Assembly (NCBI GenBank): GCA_030725745.1
Contig: JANRFH010000013.1
Coordinates: 1-37,053 of the forward strand
Direction of reading: 5' to 3'
Source of the DNA: Akkermansiaceae bacterium
Lineage (GTDB): Bacteria > Verrucomicrobiota > Verrucomicrobiia > Verrucomicrobiales > Akkermansiaceae
Length of the DNA stretch: 37,053 nucleotides
Part shown: positions 1-8,699 of the stretch, piece after piece
How the letters are laid out: each line of letters opens with the position of its first letter
Numbering within the stretch: position 1 is the stretch's first letter
Made by a program: the position numbers and the translations under genes
The notes under the pieces: model-generated
Seen by the model: only the letters and a program-made list of their open reading frames with translations
Databases searched by the model: none
Told to the model about the DNA's origin: nothing

Positions 1-124
1 AGAAACACCTGTTTCAGCTCCCGCGCCAAGTCCGTTTTCCGTAGCTCCTTCACCATTTGCGATTGCCGCAGAAACACCTGTTTCAGCTCCCGCGCCAAGT
101 CCGTTTTCCGTAGCTCCTTCACCA
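1..124 (+). repeat. 69-bp in-frame tandem repeat inside the Pro-rich gene
   Basis: Bases 1-55 are identical to 70-124, giving a 69-bp period (23 codons) that keeps frame. The repeat encodes ETPVSAPAPSPFSVAPSP and may extend upstream of the window. The complete identity of the two copies at DNA level points to a recent duplication. Confidence 0.9.
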
Positions 125-922
125 GCTGCACCTGAGGCCAAAGCAAGTTCACCGTTCGCCATCGTCAGAGAAGAAGAGCCAGCGGCAGAGCAACAAAAGG
201 CCGTCCGCCTTCCAGAGCCGCGCAAGCCCAACGAAAGCCCTTTCCAGATCTCCGAGCCCAAGGAATTCGGATTCGAAGCAGCTCCAGAAGCGCGCCAAAA
301 CAGCCCCTTCGAGACACCTAAGCAAGAGTCCGCCCCACAGCCGCAGGCTCCTCCTTCATCACCTTTTTCAGTCGCAGCTGAGCAACCAGCTCCTACACCG
401 GCTCCAGCTCCTACTCCACAAAGCCCATTCTGTGGCTGGCCGCAGGCCGAAGTGGCTCCAAGTCCGGTAGCTGCTGCTCCACAGCCGCCCGCGCCAACTC
501 CGCCAGCACCGACACCGGCACCCGCACCGGAAGCCTTTTCCGCACCTGTTCGGAAACCATCTTACGACTCAAGCAACGAGCCTTCAGAATCTTCGTCCAT
601 CAAGCAGCTGGAACTACGCGCTATCTTCGGCGTTACCCGCGAAATGAACAAAGAGGAGATCCTCCAACGCGCAGGATCCCTTCCCGGCATCCGCGAGATC
701 GCTCGCGTCAGCGAAGAAGATGCCGCCACGGTAAACGCTCTCAAGAAGGTCATTTCCAATCTCGGCTTCGGTGACGGCCCATTGAAACTCTATTCCGGCT
801 CCTCGCCCATCGTGTTCATCCGCGAAGGCAATATCATCCTTGCCATCCAGACCGAAGGCGGCTTCGCCCCGGGTGTCCGCGAGACACTCATGATCGTCGC
901 CCGCGAGCTTGCGAAGGCATAG
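2..922 (+). CDS. Pro-rich repeat protein, partial (5' end outside window)
   Basis: The reading frame is open from the window edge to the stop at 920-922, so the gene begins upstream; an internal ATG at 452 is probably not the true start. About the first 190 residues visible are low-complexity Pro/Ala/Glu sequence with a recurring Ser-Pro-Phe motif (SPFSVA, SPFAIV, SPFQIS, SPFETP, SPFCGW). The last ~105 residues (from about IKQLELRAIFG) form a compact globular domain. Its pattern of helix, strand, FIREGNIILAIQ and a closing helix (RETLMIVARELAK) is reminiscent of a roadblock/LC7 fold, but I am not certain. No signal peptide can be judged because the N-terminus is missing. It converges on oppB with 78 bp between stops. 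Function unknown; a cytoplasmic scaffold or regulator with a disordered linker is one possibility. Confidence 0.75.
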   Translation, partial: ETPVSAPAPSPFSVAPSPFAIAAETPVSAPAPSPFSVAPSPAAPEAKASSPFAIVREEEPAAEQQKAVRLPEPRKPNESPFQISEPKEFGFEAAPEARQNSPFETPKQESAPQPQAPPSSPFSVAAEQPAPTPAPAPTPQSPFCGWPQAEVAPSPVAAAPQPPAPTPPAPTPAPAPEAFSAPVRKPSYDSSNEPSESSSIKQLELRAIFGVTREMNKEEILQRAGSLPGIREIARVSEEDAATVNALKKVISNLGFGDGPLKLYSGSSPIVFIREGNIILAIQTEGGFAPGVRETLMIVARELAKA

Positions 923-1000
923 GGAGCATTAGCTTCCGGGTAAACGCGGCAGAAGCCAATGTCACCTAGGCATGGACAAACCGAGGAAACCGGCGCGACT

Positions 1001-1915
1001 CTATCTGAGCCTCGGGTTCAGAGCCACGAGTGCCAGATCCGCCATTAGGTTCGCAGCCACAATCAGGAAGCCGTAGAAGAGCACCAGCCCCTGGATCAGG
1101 AAAAACTCGCGGTCAGTCGCAGCATTGACGAAATGTTGACCCATGCCGGGGATCTGGAAAATCGTTTCTATCACAAACGATCCAGAGATCATCGCAGCAA
1201 AAGCGGGGCCGATGAAAGCGACTGCAGGAATCAACCCGCCCTTCAAAGCATGGCGTGTGATGATTTTCCGTCCGGGCACACCTTTTGCCCGTGCCGTGCG
1301 TATGTAGTCCTGGCTCAACACATCGAGCATCCCCCCGCGCGAAAGCCGGGCGAGGTAGGCGGCAGTCGGCAGGCCGAGGGTGATCGCAGGCAGTATCCAA
1401 TCTGTCGGCGATGACCAGCCAGCAACATTGAGTGAGTGAAGATGCAAACCAGCACCAACCGCCAGCAAAGGGCCAATGACAAAGCTTGGCAGGCAAATGC
1501 CGATCATCGCGAAGGCGAGGCTGGCGAAATCCGCCGGCGAGTTTTTCTTCACCGCCGCAATGACCCCAGCGGGAATGCCGATCATCAGGGCGATGCCCAT
1601 GGAAGCCAGCCCGAGCACGAGCGATACGGGGAAAGAGTCAGAAATGACCTCATAGACGGACACGCCGTCCTTCTTGATCAGCGGCCCCATGTCTCCGCGA
1701 AAAACAAGATTTCTGAGATACAGCCCGTATTGCACCAGCGATGGTTGGTCGAGGCCGCTGGAGGCTTTGAGCTCTTTGAGGATGTGTTCAGGTACTGCCT
1801 TTTCCGCCGTATAGGGACTTCCCGGCATCAGGCGCACCAAGAAAAACGTCAATGTGACCAACACAAAAAGCGTGAGGAGACCTTGGAGAAAACGTGAGGA
1901 GAAAAGTTTCAGCAT
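1001..1915 (-). CDS. oppB: Peptide/oligopeptide ABC transporter permease, OppB/DppB type
   Basis: This 304-residue inner-membrane protein has the usual OppB/DppB length and layout. A first membrane helix lies at about 9-29, followed by a periplasmic loop, then five more helices at about 97-121, 131-157, 171-190, 228-250 and 272-296. The cytoplasmic EAA-type coupling loop is clear at about 203-222 (DYIRTARAKG), followed by a conserved ETIFQIPGMG segment near 250-259. It would form the channel for peptides delivered by the adjacent binding protein. It lies 7 bp downstream of oppA in the same direction. The expected partners oppC, oppD and oppF do not follow: the next gene converges from the other side. 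It must therefore pair with subunits encoded elsewhere, or the operon has been truncated. Confidence 0.93.
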   Translation of the reverse strand: MLKLFSSRFLQGLLTLFVLVTLTFFLVRLMPGSPYTAEKAVPEHILKELKASSGLDQPSLVQYGLYLRNLVFRGDMGPLIKKDGVSVYEVISDSFPVSLVLGLASMGIALMIGIPAGVIAAVKKNSPADFASLAFAMIGICLPSFVIGPLLAVGAGLHLHSLNVAGWSSPTDWILPAITLGLPTAAYLARLSRGGMLDVLSQDYIRTARAKGVPGRKIITRHALKGGLIPAVAFIGPAFAAMISGSFVIETIFQIPGMGQHFVNAATDREFFLIQGLVLFYGFLIVAANLMADLALVALNPRLR

Positions 1916-1922
1916 AGCGGGA

Positions 1923-3536
1923 TCAGCGAGAAGTTTCCTGAGGAATGAGCTCCACCTTGGTGTAAGGGTGGTTATCGAGAATAAGTGGATCCCAGCCTTT
2001 CACGGCAGGATCAATGAGGTAGTTCTTCCCAACCCAGGCAAGAGGTGTTGCTGGCATTGCATCGAGAAAGATTTTCTCAGCATCACGGAGCACTTCGAAA
2101 CGTTCTGCCGGATCTGTAATCTTAAACGATTCCTCAATCTTATCGGCGTATGCTTGGCTTTCCCATCCGGTGTTATTGTAGGAGCTGGTTGGCGTCCACA
2201 TTTCGAGGAAAGTTAATGGATCAGTGTAATCTCCGATCCAGCCGCCAGCGACGATGTCAAATTCTAGCGCACGGGTTGCCTCCAGATAGGCAGTCCACTC
2301 TCTGTTCTCAATTTCCACCTCCACTCCGAGATGCTCACGCCACATCGCCTGCACGGCCGTAGCCAAAGTGGAGGCTGTCTCGCGGGAGGCGATCAGCAGT
2401 TTCTTCCGTGGGAAACCTTTTCCTCCTGGGTAACCCGCCTCCTCCATGAGTTTTCTGGCAGCCTCTGGATTAAAGGAAACCTCGTGCGGCGGATCATATT
2501 TACCTATCGGCGGCGTCATCCCGTAGGCCTCCGTATAGCCTCTGAAGACGCTTTTACAAAGTGCCTCGCGATCAATCGCCATGCTCAACGCGTGCCGAAC
2601 CCGCTCGTCATCGAACGGCTCACGAGTGGTATTGAAACGGTAGAGCTGGACTCCAAGATAAGGCTCCTGCCTCAAGACCGCAGGGTTTTCACGCTCCATT
2701 AAATCCACCACCTCAGGTGCTGCTCCAGAAGTAATATGGAGCTGTCCATCCCGGAACATGCGCGCTTCTGTAAAAATGTTCGAAATTGGAAGAAACCGGA
2801 TACCGTTCAGTGACACATTAGCTGCATCCCAATAATGAGGATTACGCTCGACCTCGATGTGATCACTACGACGGAAGGACTTGATCCGGAAAGGCCCGTT
2901 TGAAACGAGGTTCTCTGGTTTCGACCAAGCATTGCCCCGCATCCCAATCGTGCCGTATTCCAGCACCTTGTGCTTCGGAACCGGATACCACGTAAAATGC
3001 TTGAGGAGTTCCGGGAAAAATGGCGTCGGCCCACGCAAGTTGAAGCGGAAGTTTAGGGAATCAATCAGCTCGAAACCTACGGTCGAAAAATCCGTAGTCT
3101 CGCCCATGTTGAAAGCTTCCGCCCCTTCCAAAAAATACAGCATTCCAGCATAGCTTGCAGCAAGTTCTGGGGTGAGAATGCGTTCATAGGTAAATGCGAA
3201 ATCTTCGGCGGTGAGGGGGTGTCCGTCAGACCATTTTAAGCCGGGCTTGAGCTTCACCGTCCAGACGGCGGCCGTTTCGTCAGGAGTTAACTCAAGCGCG
3301 ACACCCATCGGCGCGGCGAGGTCTTCCTTTTGGTGAAATTGAACCACGCCCTCGAAAAGCGCACGGTTGATATTACTCTCCAGCACGCCGGAGACGACCT
3401 GCGGATCAAAGCTCTTTGGATCGGCAGAGTTACCTAAAAGCAGAATGCCCTCACGTGTCGCCTTTTCCACCTGAGTTTCCTTCTGGCAGGAGAGCAGACA
3501 AAGGCTGGCGGCAGCGATGGTAATGAGGCGGAACAT
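1923..3536 (-). CDS. oppA: Peptide ABC transporter substrate-binding lipoprotein, OppA/SBP_bac_5 family
   Basis: The protein is a family 5 extracellular solute-binding protein that would bind oligopeptides in the periplasm for import. I chose the ATG at 3536 because it gives a clean lipoprotein signal, MFRLITIAAASLCLLSC, with Cys17 as the acylation site. The open frame reaches a TTG at 3596 that overlaps the sulfatase stop, but that start would bury the signal peptide. Family features include the early GNSADPKSFDPQ segment, LKWSDGHPLTAEDF at about residue 125, and the RHALSMAIDREAL helix in the second lobe. Mature length (about 520 residues) is normal. The sulfatase lies 57 bp upstream in the same direction, so the two may be co-transcribed. 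Peptide specificity is inferred from the family and from oppB. Confidence 0.93.
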   Translation of the reverse strand: MFRLITIAAASLCLLSCQKETQVEKATREGILLLGNSADPKSFDPQVVSGVLESNINRALFEGVVQFHQKEDLAAPMGVALELTPDETAAVWTVKLKPGLKWSDGHPLTAEDFAFTYERILTPELAASYAGMLYFLEGAEAFNMGETTDFSTVGFELIDSLNFRFNLRGPTPFFPELLKHFTWYPVPKHKVLEYGTIGMRGNAWSKPENLVSNGPFRIKSFRRSDHIEVERNPHYWDAANVSLNGIRFLPISNIFTEARMFRDGQLHITSGAAPEVVDLMERENPAVLRQEPYLGVQLYRFNTTREPFDDERVRHALSMAIDREALCKSVFRGYTEAYGMTPPIGKYDPPHEVSFNPEAARKLMEEAGYPGGKGFPRKKLLIASRETASTLATAVQAMWREHLGVEVEIENREWTAYLEATRALEFDIVAGGWIGDYTDPLTFLEMWTPTSSYNNTGWESQAYADKIEESFKITDPAERFEVLRDAEKIFLDAMPATPLAWVGKNYLIDPAVKGWDPLILDNHPYTKVELIPQETSR

Positions 3537-3592
3537 CTTCGCGGCGAAGATGTCAGGTTTTTTCCTGTATTGCAAACGCCGGAAAACCGGTT

Positions 3593-6319
3593 TCAAGGAT
3601 TCACCGTAATGCGGATGAAATACCTGTCCGCGCCCTCTGGCAGCTCAACCGAAAGGCTGGTTGTGCTCCCTGTAGCCGCTGCCGGATAATTCTCATCGAG
3701 AATATCCCATCCATCGAGGTCATCTGAACCCTCTACGAGAAAGTCCCTCCCCGGAATAGATGGCCATGTCGCATCGATAGTGCCTGACGTAGAGGCATCG
3801 ATTTCCATGACAAATGAGCTGGAGCTATCCAACGGATCGGAACCGGTTCCAAGCTCAAGCCCGTCCGGGCTGCCATCCTCATCGCTGTCGGAAAGATCGG
3901 GATTCGTTTCACCGGAATCGACGAGGCCGTTGTTGTTCGGGTCTTCGCTGTTGTCGGCCAAGCCGTCCAAGTCGATGTCCACCCCCGGCAGGCTTGGCAT
4001 GGAAAATGGATCGTCCACCAAGGGTCTCGCAGGAGTAGCTGCCTGCGTGGGGTTATGGGTCGGCCAGAGCTTTCCATAAACTCCCCATGAAGCGTCGAGT
4101 TCGCGAGCCATGGCACGGGCCATCGTCATCACACGTGTAGGTTGTGCGCCGGCGAGGTTCTGGGATTCATCCGGATCGCTCGCGAGGTCGTAGAGTTCGA
4201 AGAGGTTGGAATCGAAACGGTAAATGAGCTTCCAATCCCCCTCACGGAACCACACGAAGTAGTTGCTGCGATGCTCATGCGGCATGTGGCGGAGGATTTT
4301 CTGCGGGCGATGGGTTCCACTTTCTGAGCGCAGATACGCGCTGAGATCATATCCATCCATCGCCGGAGCTTGCACATCGGCGGCCGCTAAGATGCTGGGG
4401 ACGATGTCTTCCACAGTTACCAGATCGTGCTCCACACTCCCTCCAGTGATTGGCAGGGACTGCTGGAAGGAGTTTCCGGTATCGTTTGCGGCCCACGAAA
4501 CGAGCAGGGGCACACGCGTTCCGCCTTCATAGGCCGAGCCTTTTTTGCCGCGCATCGGAAAGTCATCGAAGGCGGAGCCCACTTGATAGCCCTCATCCGT
4601 CAACGCCGGGGAATCACTACCGTTGTCACCGACAAAGAAAATCAACGTATCATCCGCCACACCCAGTTCCGTCATTTTGGCAATGATGTCTCCCAACGAG
4701 ATATCAACCCCCTCGACCATGGTCGCAAATTTCTGATGATTCGTCGAAACCGCCGCGCTGTAGTCACCGGTCGCATCCGGATTGGTCGTAAACGGCGTAT
4801 GGCAGGCGAAATAGGACATGTGCCCGAAGAATGGCACCCCATCGGCCACCGATTGCTCGATCTCCGCATTCAAGGCCTGTGTGATCGCATCGGTGAGGAA
4901 CCTCCCAGTATTTTCATACTCATCCATCCCGATCAGGTTGTTGCCATAGTTTCCGGTGTAGGAACTTGGCGAACCCTTGTTGTCGCCTGCAATATTGATG
5001 TCGAAACCAACATTGGTGGGATAACTGGCCTCGCCCGACAAAGCCCCCAAATGCCATTTTCCGCAGTGAATGGTACGGTAACCTTCCGCTCCCAGTAATT
5101 TAGGCAGCGTGACATCGGAAGCATCCATCCCGTTGTAGCGCCAGTTATTGGGTCCCCGATGCGTTTTTACCGAAAAGGAATTGTTGTCGATGTCCCTGCC
5201 AACATTGAGATGATGCGTGATTCCATGACGCGGAGTGTTGTTGCCGGTCATCAGGGAGGCTCGGGTGGGACTGCACATCGGCATCGCGTAAGCGCGGGTG
5301 AACTTCATCCCACGGGACGCCATTGCTTCCATGTTTGGTGTCTGGTGAAAATTGTTGAAGGCTGTGATCACAGGAACACCGGTATCGTCATACTTGTCAT
5401 ACACAAAAGGAACCGAGGTATCCGTGATTCCGTAGTCGTCCACCAACACCAGCAGGATGTTAGGGCGGGCGGGGCCGACGCCCACCTTGACCTCGGCGGT
5501 GGCACTTTCACTTCCACTGCTTGCGGTCAGCGTGTAGGTCGTGGTGGTGCCCGGATCGACCGGATACGAAGTGCTCCCTGTGACGTTAATATTTCCCGGA
5601 TTGAGGGTAAGTGTGGTCGCATTGCTGACCGACCATGAAAGCGTGGCTCCCACACCCGGCTGCACATACTGGTCATTGGTCGAAAACGAGGAAATCACTG
5701 GAACGGATCCTGGGATGATCTCAAATCCACTGATCGCCGAGCGTGCATCCGAACCACCCGCATTTCCGGTGAGCGTGAACGACGTGCCGGTCAGTCCCGT
5801 GATCGTCACCGTCTTGTCGCTGGAAAAACTGCCGTTGAAATACCCCGCGTCGAGGATCGTGCCGCTCTTGGTGCTCGATCCGTCATTCACGAAATACCCC
5901 ATCGTGCGCGTCCCGCCGTCGTTCGAGTCACCATAAATCACCACGGAATACCCCGCTGCGTAGCTGACGGGAAGATTACTCACCGTCAGCGATTCGTTGG
6001 ATCTGAATCCGACCCAAGCTTCCATCATCACCCAATCCTTGGATTGCGATTCCCATCCAATAGCGTTTTCCTTCAAGAAACCCGCTGAATAAGACAGTCT
6101 CGCGGTGGTCGCAGAACCGGCAGCATCAGAGAGCGCAAAGCTTGAAACCGTCTGGCCGACAGGATTGTTCCAAGTCTCCGCTGCGGTCACCTTCACTCCC
6201 TCCGGCCTAGCATCCATCCCGGCGGCTGTCGTGCCGCTGTCATGGATCGCCACCTTTATCTGCGCATGGCTAGATGCGACAGGAACTAGGAAACAAAGAA
6301 AAATCAGGAGGTTTTTCAT
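3593..6319 (-). CDS. Secreted sulfatase, formylglycine-dependent, with Ig-like and Ca-binding regions
   Basis: This 908-residue protein is a type I sulfatase that would hydrolyse sulfate esters outside the cytoplasm. Residues 1-20 form a signal peptide ending SHA-Q. Residues ~21-205 are a beta-rich domain, and ~206-282 look Ig-like (PVISSF ... LSWSVSNATTLTL). The catalytic domain starts at about 286 (PNILLVLVDDYG, metal-binding Asp294/295). It carries the CSPTR motif at 349-353, where Cys349 would be converted to formylglycine. Near residues 790-830 there is an Asp-rich stretch typical of thrombospondin type 3-like Ca repeats (DIDLDGLADNSEDPNNNG). A C-terminal beta domain follows. There is no PEP-CTERM tail. 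No sulfatase-maturating enzyme is nearby. A hairpin sits just upstream of the start at 6332-6361. The substrate cannot be read from sequence; a sulfated polysaccharide is the usual guess in this phylum. Confidence 0.93.
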   Translation of the reverse strand: MKNLLIFLCFLVPVASSHAQIKVAIHDSGTTAAGMDARPEGVKVTAAETWNNPVGQTVSSFALSDAAGSATTARLSYSAGFLKENAIGWESQSKDWVMMEAWVGFRSNESLTVSNLPVSYAAGYSVVIYGDSNDGGTRTMGYFVNDGSSTKSGTILDAGYFNGSFSSDKTVTITGLTGTSFTLTGNAGGSDARSAISGFEIIPGSVPVISSFSTNDQYVQPGVGATLSWSVSNATTLTLNPGNINVTGSTSYPVDPGTTTTYTLTASSGSESATAEVKVGVGPARPNILLVLVDDYGITDTSVPFVYDKYDDTGVPVITAFNNFHQTPNMEAMASRGMKFTRAYAMPMCSPTRASLMTGNNTPRHGITHHLNVGRDIDNNSFSVKTHRGPNNWRYNGMDASDVTLPKLLGAEGYRTIHCGKWHLGALSGEASYPTNVGFDINIAGDNKGSPSSYTGNYGNNLIGMDEYENTGRFLTDAITQALNAEIEQSVADGVPFFGHMSYFACHTPFTTNPDATGDYSAAVSTNHQKFATMVEGVDISLGDIIAKMTELGVADDTLIFFVGDNGSDSPALTDEGYQVGSAFDDFPMRGKKGSAYEGGTRVPLLVSWAANDTGNSFQQSLPITGGSVEHDLVTVEDIVPSILAAADVQAPAMDGYDLSAYLRSESGTHRPQKILRHMPHEHRSNYFVWFREGDWKLIYRFDSNLFELYDLASDPDESQNLAGAQPTRVMTMARAMARELDASWGVYGKLWPTHNPTQAATPARPLVDDPFSMPSLPGVDIDLDGLADNSEDPNNNGLVDSGETNPDLSDSDEDGSPDGLELGTGSDPLDSSSSFVMEIDASTSGTIDATWPSIPGRDFLVEGSDDLDGWDILDENYPAAATGSTTSLSVELPEGADRYFIRITVNP

Positions 6320-6331
6320 GGGTTTTGACCG

Positions 6332-6361
6332 AAAAAGTCGGAAAGGATTTCCTCCTTTCCG
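6332..6361 (-). terminator. Rho-independent terminator or attenuator before the sulfatase
   Basis: On the minus strand CGGAAAGGA and TCCTTTCCG form a perfect 9-bp stem with a 5-base loop, followed by ACTTTTTC. It lies downstream of the PEP-CTERM gene and only 12 bp upstream of the sulfatase ATG. It could end the upstream transcript or act as a leader attenuator for the sulfatase. Confidence 0.65.
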
Positions 6362-6399
6362 GCTATGAACGAGTATAGGGTGTGTCCACTTTGCCGTAA

Positions 6400-7099
6400 T
6401 CAGGCACGACGGCGGATCAGAGCCAGCATGCCGATACCACCAAACAGTAGCGCAACAGAGCTTGGCTCGGGGACGGCGTAGGTTAAGGTCGAATCATCCC
6501 AAAAAGCGGCTCCATTCCCTCCCGTTTTGGTATATATACCGAAGTTCGGAGTCGTTCCGATCACCGCGCTCCCGGCTGCGATTTCCCATTTGAAAGTCCA
6601 AGTGGTAAACGTCTGGTTTGCGGGAGCAGCTTCAGTCGGTGCCGTGTAAGTCACACCAGCGATGTTATTGAACTCCGTATACATGTTGTTTTCTAGCCTC
6701 AGCCCCAGCGTTGTTACTAGCGCCAACTGTTGTGAAGAACCCTGCTGCAGATCCTGCAGAAGTGTTTGTGCCGGCTTTGATGTCATTCAGACCCGCAAAG
6801 CTGAAAGCATTGCCATTTCCGATTCTTGCGGAAAACGTGTAGGTGCCAGCTTGAATCGTCGATGGAAGGATACCCCCCGCAACTGTCGTATAGGTGTAAT
6901 AGCGGATGCCCATGACGTTATTGCTGTTACTTACGCCCCACAAGCTAGTGGCTTCAGCATTCAGGTTGTCTTTGGTCGTATTAGTGGCTCCCGCTCCGAG
7001 CTGCGTGCCGGCATCGCCTGCGCCGATCACGACGGTTACGGCAGATGAGATGGCAATCGAAGCGAACAGTGAAATCGCTATCACTGAGTATAGGTTCAT
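6400..7099 (-). pseudogene. PEP-CTERM surface protein gene with a frameshift
   Basis: Two overlapping minus-strand frames together make one coherent secreted protein of about 230 residues. The 5' frame starts at the ATG at 7099 with a signal peptide (MNLYSVIAISLFASIAISSA). It runs through beta-rich sequence to about ASNNAGAEA, then continues in the wrong phase to a stop at 6665. The 3' frame resumes as ENNMYTEFNNIAGV and ends in a textbook PEP-CTERM sorting tail: the VPEPSS motif, a hydrophobic stretch and RRRA. The shift maps to about 6686-6697, where skipping one base (+1) joins the frames. PEP-CTERM proteins are processed by exosortase and exported toward the surface or matrix; no exosortase is in the window. 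The gene follows the FecR gene by 61 bp and may belong to its operon. A sequencing error is possible; I see no convincing recoding signal. Confidence 0.8.
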
Positions 7100-7160
7100 T
7101 TTTTTCGTATCATTATTTTGTTGGTTTCTGGTTTTATGGGGGAACTTGTCATGTGAGTAA

Positions 7161-8699
7161 TCATTCCGGCAGACCCGCCTCATATAGCTTGAGGATCACA
7201 TCCTCCTGTAGGGTTCCGGTAAAAATGTAGAGTTCATCGATATCGCCGTTGAACGTATCTCGTTCGCCTGGGCTTTTTCCGATCAGCAGGGGCTCTGAAT
7301 TCTTCGTGTCTGTCTCCGTATCGATATCGCCTGCCCCCACCTCAATATTCTTCCCACCTTTGTAGAGCAGACCAGTTTCCCTGCCGTTTACGTAAATCGA
7401 GACATCAGGCAAACCATTGGCGAGTGTCCTGCCGCGATAGATGAACACCATGTGATGCCAAGTATCATCGCTGAGAACTTTCGCACCATCATACCAGTGC
7501 TGACCAAAAGAGACTCTAGATACCAGCTCCTTGTTATCTCTTAGTATCCCGGCGGCTACTTTCCATTTGGAGGTTTGCCCGTGCCCCTCGCCCCAGCCAG
7601 CGATCCCTGGAGGCATACCATTTTTCTTAACTAGATCCGCGTCCATTCGCACCCAGCAAGCAACCGTCCGTGGCCAAGCACCCGAAATACCCGGCCAATT
7701 CGTGCGGATGAATGCGCCATCTCCTTTCAGGCGGAGTGATCCACCTGAGATCCCAGGAACGATCTCAAGATCTCCGGAAACCATTTTTGCGGAAATTTCC
7801 AAAGATCCTGAAATCGTCCCTTCCACAGCAAAACGACCTTCCTCTTCAGAATCGAAGGTGAAATGCAGGTAAGGAGGAAGCGATGGTAACGATTTATCGA
7901 AGTCTTCAGGACGGACTTCAATTTCCTCAAGAGCTGCACCGTCCGCGGCCTTCAAGGCACCCGAGCCATTCAATATCCTTTCCGAAGTTTCGCCGGTCAA
8001 TTTGCGGACGCTGATCTTGCCTTTGAGCAAATGTGCCTCGTCCGGGAAACCCTCGTGGGAAATGATGCCGAATTCCGTCCCGAGATCGGTGACGAGCAAC
8101 TCGCCTGTCCGCACCTGAAATCCGGATGCTCCCGAGGGAACTTGGAACCAACCCGTTCCCGAATCGAGCTGGATGAGATCTTCTGAATCATAAACTATAT
8201 CGGCAGGTGCTTTGACGATGGCGCGTACGCCCGACGGGAGAGTGAGTTCGACTGTTCCGTGATCCAGCACCATGCGCGATCCTTCAGTAAGCATTTCCGA
8301 TTCAGGGGCGGAACCTTCTGGATGGCTGATGTTGAAAACCGTGCCGGGAGCCAGCCTGAAGTCGGCCATTGGTTCGCGTTTCTCAGCGTTAATGAGGGCG
8401 AAAACTAGAACCCCGACCATGAACAGCACAGCTGCGGCCAGAGCAGATATTCGCACGATCCTGAGCCTCTGCTGTTTCAGAACACGCGATAGTGGGACAA
8501 AACCTTGGTTACGCATCCCCGGTAAGACCTGAGCGGAAAGCTCAAGTTCTAGGATGTTGTGTAGATCAACATAATCGAGGTATTGGCGGCGTGCCTCGGG
8601 ATTGGAAGTGAGTTGTTGCTCAAGGGCAACGAATCCTTCGGCGGTTAGTTCGCCATCGAAGAGCCGCGACAGACTTACATCGAATTCTTCGGCGTTCAC
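7161..8699 (-). CDS. FecR-domain transmembrane protein with C-terminal LamG-like domain (anti-sigma type)
   Basis: The 512-residue protein begins with a cytoplasmic helical region (about 1-75, DVSLSRLFDGELTAEGF) typical of anti-sigma partners in this phylum. One membrane helix follows at about 82-103. A periplasmic FecR domain comes next, with the hallmark segment FQVRTGELLVTDLGTEFGI around 194-212. The C-terminal half (about 277-512) resembles a concanavalin/LamG lectin fold (YLHFTFDS, TVACWVRMD, TWHHMVFIYRG, DIDELYIFTG). It starts with GTG at 8699, overlapping the sigma factor stop by 4 bp (GTGA), which implies translational coupling. The layout suggests a membrane sensor that binds a carbohydrate outside and controls the sigma factor inside. 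Family function is established for FecR; the ligand and the negative or positive sign of control are inference. Confidence 0.88.
   Translation of the reverse strand: MNAEEFDVSLSRLFDGELTAEGFVALEQQLTSNPEARRQYLDYVDLHNILELELSAQVLPGMRNQGFVPLSRVLKQQRLRIVRISALAAAVLFMVGVLVFALINAEKREPMADFRLAPGTVFNISHPEGSAPESEMLTEGSRMVLDHGTVELTLPSGVRAIVKAPADIVYDSEDLIQLDSGTGWFQVPSGASGFQVRTGELLVTDLGTEFGIISHEGFPDEAHLLKGKISVRKLTGETSERILNGSGALKAADGAALEEIEVRPEDFDKSLPSLPPYLHFTFDSEEEGRFAVEGTISGSLEISAKMVSGDLEIVPGISGGSLRLKGDGAFIRTNWPGISGAWPRTVACWVRMDADLVKKNGMPPGIAGWGEGHGQTSKWKVAAGILRDNKELVSRVSFGQHWYDGAKVLSDDTWHHMVFIYRGRTLANGLPDVSIYVNGRETGLLYKGGKNIEVGAGDIDTETDTKNSEPLLIGKSPGERDTFNGDIDELYIFTGTLQEDVILKLYEAGLPE

Noticed and set aside
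1-124. Tandem repeat as a CRISPR array
   Set aside because: The repeat is in frame within a coding region, the period is 69 bp with no unique spacers, and no cas genes are nearby.
3536-3596. TTG start of oppA overlapping the sulfatase stop
   Set aside because: It would add 20 residues before a clean lipoprotein signal peptide; the ATG at 3536 fits better.
6686-6697. Programmed +1 frameshift in the PEP-CTERM gene
   Set aside because: No clear slippery sequence, stop-codon context or stimulating structure is visible; mutation or sequencing error is simpler.
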